A DNA stretch of 64,000 bases, taken from the NCBI RefSeq assembly GCF_020360975.1, contig NW_025408668.1, positions 3,472,001-3,536,000 on the forward strand, read 5' to 3'. Shown in pieces: positions 13,227 through 22,740 of the stretch (within the stretch, counting starts at the first letter, position 1; every line of letters begins with the position of its first letter). Source of the stretch: Hirsutella rhossiliensis (Eukaryota > Ascomycota > Sordariomycetes > Hypocreales > Ophiocordycipitaceae). The translations under genes were made by a program, and so were the position numbers. The notes under the pieces are model-generated. The model made no database searches. It had not been told where the DNA came from and worked only from the letters and a program-made list of their open reading frames with translations.

Positions 13227-13647
13227 TTTAACGGGGGCATCTATACCCTAAGGAATATATAGCCCGCGTAGTAGAGTCTTTAGTAGGGTCCTTAGCAGGG
13301 TCCTTAGTAGGATCCTTAGTAGGATCCTTAGTAGAGTCTCTAGTTAGCCCTCTTCTTAATTAGATAATTCCTTAGCCCCTATTTATCTAGGGAAGAAGGA
13401 GGGAAAATTTAGTCTATAAAAGAGGTCTCTTTTCCTCCTTAGCTAGTAGACAGTATTAGTATTATCTTCTTCTATATCTTTTCTCTGCTAATATACCTTT
13501 TTAGCCCTCTTTGCCTTTGCCTTGCCCTACTTAGTGCTTTCTCTTTTCCTTCGTTCCCCTTAGACCCCCTCGTCCTTCGGTATCTAGCTACTGCTATTGC
13601 CGTTAGCGTGGGTGTGTCTTTAGGTGTATGCCGCAGCCACCGCTAAA
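13227..13647 (+). repeat. Left LTR (421 bp) of the LARD-like element
   Basis: Direct repeat of 15652-16072. It contains several copies of a 13-bp unit resembling GGATCCTTAGTAG (about 13270-13335), a TATAAAAG box (13425-13432) and a C/T-rich tail. RIP-type changes are concentrated in its outer, left half, while its right half keeps CA/TG. Confidence 0.9.
13425..13432 (+). promoter_or_regulatory. TATA-box-like element in the LARD LTR
   Basis: TATAAAAG lies mid-LTR with a C/T-rich region downstream. It is conserved in the second LTR at 15840-15847. This is the expected place for an LTR core promoter. Confidence 0.45.
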
Positions 13648-13649
13648 AC

Positions 13650-13668
13650 TGGTCTCTAGAGCGTGAAG
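13650..13668 (+). other. Candidate primer binding site of the LARD-like element
   Basis: TGGTCTCTAGAGCGTGAAG starts two bases after the left LTR. TGG complements the CCA tail of a tRNA, as in LTR retroelement primer sites. A near copy of the sequence recurs about 40 bp downstream. The tRNA is not identified. Confidence 0.45.
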
Positions 13669-13720
13669 AAGCTACTATTAAAACTAGTCTCTAGGGCGTG
13701 AAGCTTCTATTTCCCTTTCC

Positions 13721-13740
13721 CTCTCTCTCTCTCTCTCTCT
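13721..13740 (+). repeat. (CT)10 microsatellite
   Basis: Ten uninterrupted CT dinucleotides just inside the LARD-like element. Confidence 0.95.
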
Positions 13741-14169
13741 TAAAGAGGAAGAAGATACGAAAAGGGCAGAGCTAAACGAACTACGCCGGTGCTGCCGCAC
13801 TTTTCCCGTCGAGATAAGCGCTAGGCAGGGAAAGATTTCACCGACTTTTTTTCTTTTTCTCTAGCCGATGGCCTAGACCATGGCCCCTGCCCCTGTCCCC
13901 TGCCCCTATCCCGGCCGAAGTCCCCTGCCCTAGCCGGAGTCCCTTGCACTAGACGGAACTTTCTTTTTTTAACGAACCGAACTTTCCTCCTAGGTAGAGC
14001 TTTCTTTTTCGATAAAGCTCTCCGGTAGGCTCTATCTACGGTAGCTGCTTTAGTTGCAGACGGGGACGTCTAGTCTTTGTTATAGAGGGAAGACACCTGC
14101 GCTAGCAGCAGCAGCGGACATTTTCTAGGTTTTCTTTCTCTGCTAATACGACAACTTCTTTTGCAGCCT

Positions 14170-15150
14170 ATACGACTAGCAGCTTCCACGGGACCAGCAG
14201 CTCCACGGGACCAGCAGCTTCCACGGGACCAACAGCTCTTCGAGATCAACAGCTCTACGGGACCAACAGCTCTACGGGACTGGCAGTCTCTATAGCCCGA
14301 CAGCTTCCTTGGCTACAGTCTCGACAGCTCCTTCGGCCACAGTCCCGACAGCTTCCCTAGCTACGGTCTCGACAGCCCCCTCGGCTACGGTCTTTTGCAA
14401 GCTCTTTCTGCAGCAGTCTTCTTTGGCAGTCTTCTTCTTCGGCAGTCTCTTCTTTCGGTAATCTTCGATAATTTCCTCGGCAGCGCCTCTAGCACGGCAG
14501 TCTTCGTCTAGCACGGCAGCTTCCTTTGATTTTATTCCTTCCCGCACGATCAGATGGTCCTAACGGCTCCTTCGGCACCAATGGCCCGGACCAACAGCTC
14601 CCTTTCGCACCAACGGCCCGACCAACGGCTCCCCTTGGCACCTATTCTGACTATCCGATTACGCACCTAGAGACTGCAGGCACCCCTCTTTTGCCTTGTT
14701 TCCCCCCCTTTTAGCAGATTTCCCGGCAGACGATGCCGACAGACAACCTTTTCCGTCCTGGTAGACGATTTCTTCCTCAGCAGACGTTCCGGCAGACAAC
14801 CTTTTCTGTCCCAGCAGGCGATTTCCCCGGCAAACTTCCTTTATAGCAGACGGACCTTTCCCCGGCAGACGGCTTCTTTAGCAGACGAATTCCTTAAAGG
14901 ACGATTTCCTCCGGCAGACAGCTTCTTCGGCAGGCGAATTCCTCGAAAGACGACTTCTTCCTCCGACAGCTTCTTCGGTAGACGAATTCCTCTATGGCAG
15001 ACGAATTCCTCTACGGTAGACAGCGTGTTCCTCGATGGACCTGTTTCCTTGGCAGACGACTTCCGTAATAGACGACCTTTCCGACAGCAATAATAGCATA
15101 CGCAAGAGATCCTTCCTTCCGCTATTCCCGGCACGGTCCGCAGCAGCCGA
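14170..15150. repeat. Degenerate tandem repeats in the LARD interior
   Basis: Three successive repeat blocks are visible. At 14180-14290 units of about 18-24 bp contain ACGGGACCAACAGCTC. At 14300-14395 about 30-bp units carry CGACAGC and GGCTACGGTCT. At 14730-15100 units contain GGCAGACGA and TTCTTC. On the minus strand two open frames follow them: 14290-14547 gives repeats like ETVAKEAVG and 14841-15134 gives repeats like RGIRLPKKLS. The open frames are explained by the repeat structure, and nothing shows that they are translated. Base use is normal, without RIP. Confidence 0.75.
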
Positions 15151-15651
15151 CGCGGCAGGCACCTTTAAGCAGTCTTAACGAAAGTATGAAAAATCCCCCC
15201 TTTTTAAAATACCTAAAATAAATAAGATAAGAATAGCAATCTCTGGTATTCTCCTCCTAGGCATAGGTATTTGCCTAGGTAAAGCTAGCTAGACGTAAAA
15301 GTCGCTAGGGGAAAAGAGGGTATGATTTTTGAATTTTAAATGATTTTTCTAGGTATTTCTCTAGGGACTTTTTCCCCCTTTTTCTTTAAGATTTCTTTCC
15401 TCTACCTTCCTCGTTAGCTTCTTCTTTCCTTTACCTATAAGGATCTCTTTTTCTTCTTCTATTGCTATTTCTTACTATTAGTCTCTAGTTAGCCTATTTC
15501 TTAACCCGCTGCTTAGTCTATTCCTTGGTCTCCCGTTAGGCTGTTGCTTGCCTGCTTGCCTGCTTGCCTACTTATCTGTTTCTTTATTCCTTGGCTATTG
15601 CCTGCTTGCTTACCTAGCAAACGAGGGCGTCTGTTCTTTGTTATAGAGGAG

Positions 15652-16072
15652 TTTAACGGGGGCATCTATACCCTAAGGAACATATAGCCCGCGTAGCAGA
15701 GTCTTTAGCAGGGTCCTTGGCAGGGTCCTTAGTAGGATCCTTAGCAGGATCCTTAGCAGAGTCTCTAGCTAGCCCTCTTCTTAATTAGATGATCCCTTGG
15801 CCCCTATTCGTCTAGGGAAGAAGGAGGGAAAATTTAGTCTATAAAAGAGGTCTCTTTTCCTCCTTAGCTAGTAGACAGTATTAGTATTATCTTCTTCTAT
15901 ATCTTTTCTCTGCTAATATACCTTTTTAGCCCTCTTTGCCTTTGCCTTGCCTTACTTAGTGCTTTCTCTTTTCCTTCGTTCCCCTTAGACCCCCTCGTCC
16001 TTCGGTATCTAGCTGCTACTATTGCCGTTAGCGTAGGTATATCTTTAGGTATATGCTATAGCTACCGTTAAA
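15652..16072 (+). repeat. Right LTR (421 bp) of the LARD-like element
   Basis: Direct repeat of the left LTR with the same length, the same 13-bp tandem units (about 15695-15770) and a TATAAAAG box (15840-15847). Here the left half keeps CA/TG and the outer right half is RIP-mutated, the mirror image of the left LTR. Confidence 0.9.
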
Positions 16073-17016
16073 GTAGCTATAATCGCGGATAATAAGCGCG
16101 GGGATAGTATATTCTATAATATTATTATCGTCCGACTTTAAGCTATTACGTTGCTCGATTTCCTATATTAAGGTAAAGGGATAAATACGACCGACTATAA
16201 AAAACTATTGCTTAGTCTATTTAAAGGGGATTATCTATTAGTTATATATAGAAATATTAAGGCTAAAGAAGATATAGCTCGATAGATCGTTAGTATTTAA
16301 CCGGATTGCTATATACTCTAGAGTCGATAGCTACGAGGGTATTAAAAGGAAGACCCTTACTAAGGTTTCTACGTTAAGCCCGTTAATACGATGCTTATTC
16401 TAGTAGGCGAACCTAGATAGGTAGCTAGGCTAGATAAAGGCTATTATAGATATATCGGCGCTAGTATTTTTCTAGCTATTAAGAGGTTGCCGTAAGGACT
16501 AGGGAGGACGAGGTATCGATATTTAGCTAAAGGGTTAATATTATAAGGATATAGTAGATATAGTTAGCGTAGAAGTATAAAGGAGGGGGGGTTACGTAGA
16601 GTAGAGGTAGGTATCCTATAAGGTAGGTTTTCTTATCGGTCGAAAGAGGGTTCGCGGCTAGGGTAGGGGAGACTTAATAGTAGTTAGTAAATACTCCCTT
16701 TTAATAGGTAATAGATCGGAAGTAGTAGTATATAGGAATTAGCTAGGAAAGATTTTAGAAGAGCCTTAACTATTTAGCCTAATAATTATAAGTAACGTCG
16801 GTAGCTAAGGGTTAAAAGTTAAGTAAGGTAATAGTTATATTATAGGAAGTTAGAGGTCAGCGAATAATAAGTATTAAGCGTAAGTCTATAAAAGAAAAAG
16901 AAAGTTTAGTTATATCCTTTAATTATATTGTTTTATAAAGTAGATAGTAGCGGTAAATTAAATTAAAGGAAGGAAAGAGATTATAGTAGTATTATAGGAA
17001 TCCTTCTTAAAAGGTC
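16073..17016. other. Heavily RIP-mutated, unassigned stretch
   Basis: This is the right flank of the LARD-like insertion, continuous with the sequence left of 13227 before that insertion. No domain can be recognised in either direction. It ends at the TRIM target site. Confidence 0.4.
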
Positions 17017-17021
17017 GTCGG

Positions 17022-17190
17022 TGTTATAAAGTAGACCTAAGAGGGCATAGGCTATAGCCGCGCTACTACCCCCCTCTGCTACGTATAGCGTGTTACACGC
17101 ACGCGATAAAAGGTAACGAATTAACTAAGCTACCTAGCTTATTAATTAACCATACTTATTAACTGTCTAGGCAACGCCTTGACTCTTATA
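17022..17190. repeat. TRIM left LTR, 169 bp
   Basis: Direct repeat of 17400-17568 at equal length, differing at a small number of positions, most of them transitions. It is well below the size usually needed to trigger RIP. Confidence 0.85.
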
Positions 17191-17399
17191 TATAGTTTCT
17201 TCCCGCGCTCTCTTCCATTACTCCCTTAGTTAATAGGCTATTACCCCTAGGTGCCGCACTACTAATTAGCCTAGGTTGAGATCCCCCGCTGCCTACGCTA
17301 TGCACACGCCTCTAGGCTACGGCGCCTATATATATACGCGCCTGTTTAGCCTCACGCACGGGGACTCGAACCTACGACTAGTAGGTAGCTTAGTTAATA

Positions 17400-17568
17400 T
17401 ATTATAGAGTAGACCTAAGAGGGCATAGGCTGTGGTCGCGCCACTACCCCCCTCTACTACGTACGGTGTATTGCACGCACGCGATAAAAGGTAACGAATT
17501 AACTAAGCTGCCTAGCTTATTAATTAACTATACTTATTAACTGTCTAAGCAACGCCTAGACTCTTATA
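17400..17568. repeat. TRIM right LTR, 169 bp
   Basis: Direct repeat of 17022-17190. The first dinucleotide is TA where the left copy keeps TG. The GTCGG duplication follows directly. Confidence 0.85.
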
Positions 17569-17573
17569 GTCGG

Positions 17574-18897
17574 TAGTTAGATAGGTATTTTATACGGCTA
17601 AGTAAGAGCTATATTAAGTCTACTATTAGGATATAGTAAAGTTAGATATCTAGGGTCGATCTAGAAGGAGGAATCTAGCTAGCTTCTTAGTAATAATAGC
17701 CTTAATTAGTACGATAGTCTAGTTTAGATAGACCTTAATACTATAAGTATATTATACGCTAAGGCGGACTTATAGATACTATTTAAGAACTAATAAGTAA
17801 GGTAGGGAAGATAGTATTTAAAGGGCTAGGGAGTATACTTTAAAGTATAAGGTAGGCGGTTAGCACCGATATTTATATATACTAGAGGTCTATATTAAAG
17901 GGAAAAGGAACTATATAATAGTGTTCTTCTTAGTATAGCGGTTATCGGGGATCTATTAAAGTAAGCGGGAGAGAGCGCGGTAATAAAAGGGCAGCTTTTA
18001 ATAAAGTTAGGCTAATAAGTTATATATATAGGCTAGCTAAGACCGGGAGTATAGATATATATAGGTAGGGTAATAAAGTAATATAAAGGATTATTATTAT
18101 ATTACGCGTATAGTAGGAAAGTACTATAAAGAAAGAAATACTATAGTAATAAGGGAAGTAATCTAAGAAGTTTCCTACTTAAAAGAAGTAGCGTTATTAG
18201 TAAGCGAGATTATCTAAGAAAAGGAGCTTTAAAGCTAAAGCTTTATAGTATATTATCTATTTATAGTACTTAATATTAAGGTAGTAGTAGTATAGCGGAT
18301 AGTCCTATAGCGAAGCTAAGTAAGGCGGTTGCTTATATTAGGGCCGGTAATTAGATTTTAAGGCCTATATCGCGTAGATAATATAAAGGCTTAGGGGCTA
18401 TAGACCCCTATCGTCTAGAGTAGGGCGATATAGCGGCGGCTAGCGATATACTAAGAGTTCGTTTAAAAAAGGGAGCGATACTTCGACCTATCTAGCCTAA
18501 GAAGCTAGTATTTAAAAACCTAAGATAAAGCGAGTAATTAATAGTATCGATTATATAGGGTTTACTTAAGCGATATTAAGGACGGAGTTAGCGGGTAAAG
18601 GGAGTACTAGATCGGGGTATAGATAATAGCGCGGTAGGGCTAGTAGACGCTAAGCTAAGTAAATAAAGGTAGCCTAGGAAGCGGGAGAAGAGAGCCTATC
18701 TTTATAGCTAGGACGAGCGCTTAATAAAATAAGTTTAAAGTAGAATTAAAAGGTAAAGGAGACGGGAGCTATAGGCTAAGGACCTAGCGAGTATACTAGG
18801 CTTTTTAAAGGAAGACTTTACTATAAAAGAGAGATTATTTAATAATTAAATATAGTATATACTAATATCGCTTAAGAGGAAAGTATCGATAGTATAA
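17574..18897 (+). other. Unassigned RIP-mutated region upstream of Helitron H1
   Basis: By comparison with Helitron E2, where the DUF6570-type region starts about 0.9 kb after the start codon, the right part is expected to hold the N-terminus of the H1 protein. I could not identify a start codon or domain here. Confidence 0.4.
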
Positions 18898-21800
18898 GAC
18901 TTTTACTAAGCGTTTTACGATATAAGTATATTACTAATATAAATATATATACTATACTACTATAAGTATATAAGAAAGGAGTTAAGGGAGATTATATAGG
19001 ATTAATAGCTATTAAGCTACGTCTTAAAAGGAGGCCGCTTACTATTCTTATACTAGAGCTACTTTCCTAAAAGTAAGTCTATATTAGTATACGCTAAGTA
19101 TAGCTAATACTTAGCGTATAGGAGTCTATCGCTAGCCGTCTACCTTTATAGTCGCCTTAGCTATAAGTATATATTCCCTAATAAGCTTAAGGGACTTACG
19201 CTAGTTAAAGAGAAGCTCGTCTTACTAAACTTATATTATAGGTTTATTATAAGGTATAGTATTCTAGGTAGCTAGAGGTAGGCCGTAAGATACCTAAGGT
19301 ATATTAAGGGCTATATTATAGTATTTCTAAATAATATATAGGAGCTAGCGACTAAAGTACTATTATAACCCCTTTTATAAGTACTAAATAAGATCTATAT
19401 CTCGCGGTAAAGCGTAGAGAAGCTAGTACTAAGCGACCTATTAAGTCTCTTATTAATAAGGCGGCGGGTAGTCGAGAGGGCCTATATTTAGCTAAAGAGG
19501 AATAATCCCTACTACGCTAAGATCGAGATCGATATAGCGGAGATAGAGAGCTAGGGAGATCCGATAAATAAGGTACCGTTATTAATATACGATTATATAC
19601 AGCGGAACGAGCTATCTACGTAAGGGAAGGCGTAGACGGCGTATATTATACCTCTTATAAAGCGTGCTATAGATAATAAGGGGTCGGTAGAGATTAAGGA
19701 GCTCTTTACCCTACTTAACTATAGGTAAGAAGTAGGGGGCTAGGGTAAAGGCTATAGGCCTAACGGAGAAAGCGAGGTTTATAATAGAATTAAATATAGC
19801 TTTAATTAAAACGTTCTAGTAATTAACGAGGTAACGTCTTTTAATATATTTACGCTTAATAGACTATTAAACGTCGCGGACGTAAAGAAGCTATAGTTTA
19901 CTTATAACGCTATTAGTAAAGGTATTAATAATAGCTATATAGGCCTAAGAGTATAGGTCGGGTCCTTAGTAAAGGGGGTTCGAGCGTATAGTAATAATAG
20001 TTATAAGCTATATATCTAGGTTTTATAAGAGGCCGAATTTACTAATTCCTTTAAGGTATCCTTCTTTACTAAAACGTTCTTAACCTTATTCTTATTTAGT
20101 ATTAAGGGACTAAGGCTAGTTAAAGAGACTATAGTTAACGTAGGGACGGCTATAGCTAACTTATAAGGTAGGGCTATTAAGGTAGAGGCGGCCGCGGGAG
20201 ATCTTATATCCTCTTAAAGCTTAAACCTTTAGATATAGGCTAATATCGTACTCTAGCGCTATAGTAGTCGATTCGCGCTATATTATATCTTTATATTTCT
20301 TATCTTTAATATAAAGGTATAGTTAAGGAACCGCTAGGTTAGTATATTAAGTATAGTAAGGAAGAACTTTTATAAGGTAGAGCGTATAGTACGTTTAATA
20401 ACTATAGAAAGGTTAGGGGTAGCGAGGGTTAAGTTAAAGAGCTTAGGTAAGATAATAGATAGTAGTATAAAAGAGCTTCTTAAGAGCCTCTTACTTTATA
20501 GCTATTAATAGCCTATATTAAGAGAGGTCCGCCTTAATATATAGCGGAAAATCTAGTCGCTTATCGTTAGCTATAGTATACTAGCTATTTAGTTTACTAT
20601 TAACCTAAATAATATTATAAACCTAGTAAAGCTACGACTAGCGGTATACTATATACGCGATCTTAATATAGCTAAGGAGTTCTTAAAAGGCCTTAGAAAT
20701 ATATATAAATAGGCATAGCTAGCTATATTAGACCCTATAAGCTCCGCTATATTTTTTTACTAAGAGATAAAGCTATTCTTTAATTATTATATAAAAGTTA
20801 GTAAAGAGTTAGTATTTAAGTATATTAGTAAGTACTATAGCGCTATAAAGACTAATAAATAAAAGGCGCTTTATATTTATAGCTTACTTTAGTTATAAAG
20901 AATTATATATTTTAGCTTAATACTTACTAATATTTATAGGGAGGATTAAGCGGTATATTATAAACGAATTATTTAATACGTCGATAGTATCTTCTTTAAG
21001 TAAGAATACCTAAGGTATATTACTAGCGGCTTAAAGTGCTCTTTTAATAGATAAATAGGTTAAGCTAATATATAAAATAGGATTTAGACTAAGAAGGGTT
21101 CCATGCTATATAAGTAGAGGGATCTATAATATCTAATATTAGTTCCTTACTAAATAATACTAAGTAGTTCTTAGACGCGTTTAACGAGGAGGCTAACTTT
21201 TATACTAGCGCGATATAAATATATATATATAGCCCGAGCTATATAAAGTATTCCTTAGGTAAAAGGGGGCGGAAAAGGGATCTTTATTAGTTTAAAGCGC
21301 TATAGAGGTTAGTCGATAAGACCGCCCTTATAGTAAACGGGGTACTATAGATCTAGAAGATATATAGTATAGTTAATTAATAGAACGAGGCTATCGCTAT
21401 TAAGCTTTAGTATAACTATAATATTTTCTTTATTATAATATAGCGTAAGACTATAGCCCTTATCTATTATATTATAAACTACGCGACTAAGGTAGAGGAC
21501 CTAGTATAGAAGTATATAACGGCCGCGGCCGAGCTACTAGCTACTTTAATAGGTAACGGCACGGCTAATAAAGGGTAGGATAGCGGTAAAGACACTACTA
21601 CCGATAACCTTATTAAGGGGAATAAGACGTAATAGTTCTTAATAAGAGTAGTAAACTAAGTATTTATAGAGCGTCTACTATTATAGGTTAAGGTTATCGC
21701 TTATCTTTTTAGATATCTAGCTAAGTTTACTAATAGTAGCGCCTAAGTATACCTAAATATATCTTTACTATACTAAGAAGTCTTTTAGCGATAGTAGTAT

Positions 21801-22740
21801 CTCTAAGAAGTAAGTAGCGCTATAGCTATAAATAATACCTTAGATAAGTTAGTCGTCGTTAAAGAAGTAAACCTAAGAATCTCCTATATTAAGGCGTGCT
21901 AGTACTAAGGAGAGCTACTAAAAGGCCTATACCTATACGATTATATATCGATTATTAGACTAAAATATATCGGTAATAATAAGAGCTAGGCGGCTTAAAA
22001 GAAGGTATCTTTTAAAGATAGATAAGCGCTAGGAAGACGCTAGGTTTAGGTGCTTAGGCGCCTAGGTAAGCACGCTACTATTTACTTTAATAGCTACTAA
22101 AGTAAGGACTTTACCTATAATAATAATAAGTCGTGCTACTAAAAGTATATATAGTAATTACTTTACTAGTAAGTATTATTAAAGAGGCTAACTTAACCCT
22201 TTAAAGGGTAGCTATATAGTATCTTATACTATTTATACTATAGGAGTCCTTCCTAGGTAAAGGAATAAGCGAGATTAATAGTATCTAAGTATAGCGCGGA
22301 CGCGCTAGCCTAAGGATATTATATCTCGTTAATAATATATAGCTACTTCGACGATTAGCTAAAGATATAAAACGTAACGCTAAGTAATAAGTAGCCTTAT
22401 TTAGTAATAGCGACCCTATAGCTATATATATTAAGGAGGGCGGGATAAGCGAGGCGGGTATAAGATCTATAGTAATATATTAGTTTAATAGTATTAGCGA
22501 TATAACGCGGCTAATCGATATTATTTAAGGTATAATAGGTATAAAATAAGTAATAGCTAAGTCGCTAGAGCTTATAGTAATAATATAATAGCTTTATTAG
22601 TTTTAGTAATCGGCGCAATGCTTAATAGCCTAGCTTAAAGCTACCGCGACGACTAAATAAAGGGAGAGGTAAATAAGTATACTAAGGTAGATATTTTCTA
22701 GGGCTATACTACTACTATAAGATTAAGTTAAGGCTATTAT
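18898..22740 (+). pseudogene. Helitron H1 RepHel transposase, N-terminal and Rep parts, 3' truncated
   Basis: On the plus strand, reading through the stops shows a DUF6570-type region (about 18.9-19.75 kb; ELATKVL, RRRVVERA and EIDIAEMES are clear). The Helitron_like_N/Rep region (about 19.85-21.0 kb) follows, with FTINLNNI, the HUH site and a YREDQAVYY segment, then the linker that normally precedes the helicase. The helicase itself is absent: at about 22740 the sequence switches to gypsy D. The HUH site reads Tyr-Ile-Tyr (TAT ATT TAT, 20872-20880) instead of His-x-His. The domain set is that of fungal Helitrons, and it is closer to E1/E2 than to H0/H4. It has many TAG/TAA stops and is certainly inactive. 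Confidence 0.85.

Larger units (their letters stand above)
13227..16072 (+). mobile_element. Non-autonomous LTR element (LARD-like), 2846 bp
   Basis: Two 421-bp direct repeats (13227-13647 and 15652-16072) flank a 2004-bp interior. Each repeat begins TTTAACGG and ends CCGCTAAA or CCGTTAAA, an inverted pair. The element is bounded by a 4-bp duplication GTAG (13223-13226 and 16073-16076). Two bases after the left repeat is a TGG-starting sequence suited to a tRNA primer site. Just before the right repeat is a purine run AGAGGAG, suited to a polypurine tract. The interior has no recognisable gag or pol and is made of low-complexity tandem repeats. This fits a large retrotransposon derivative mobilised in trans. 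The ends are not the usual TG...CA. It sits in RIP-mutated sequence, but its interior is hardly mutated. Confidence 0.8.
17022..17568. mobile_element. TRIM: miniature LTR retroelement, 547 bp, with intact target duplication
   Basis: Two 169-bp direct repeats (17022-17190 and 17400-17568) flank a 209-bp non-coding interior. The left repeat starts TGTTATAAAG, the right one TATTATAGAG (TG to TA), and both end CTCTTATA. A perfect 5-bp duplication GTCGG borders the element (17017-17021 and 17569-17573). Size, direct terminal repeats and lack of coding capacity fit a terminal-repeat retrotransposon in miniature. The interior contains, on the minus strand, GGTTCGAGTCC, which matches the tRNA B-box consensus. 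A 16-bp inverted repeat links the interior (17382-17397) with the left LTR (17121-17136). RIP is slight, although the flanks are strongly mutated. Orientation is not certain. Confidence 0.85.

Noticed and set aside
13270..13335. CRISPR-like array of 13-bp repeats
   Set aside because: Units are contiguous tandem repeats without spacers and sit inside an LTR.
14526..14714. 62-residue plus-strand open frame with FGTNGP-type repeats
   Set aside because: It follows directly from the short tandem repeats, and no conservation or start context supports it.
17340..17400. Functional tRNA gene
   Set aside because: A B-box match is present, but a T-stem with five pairs and a full cloverleaf cannot be built, so it is at most tRNA-derived.
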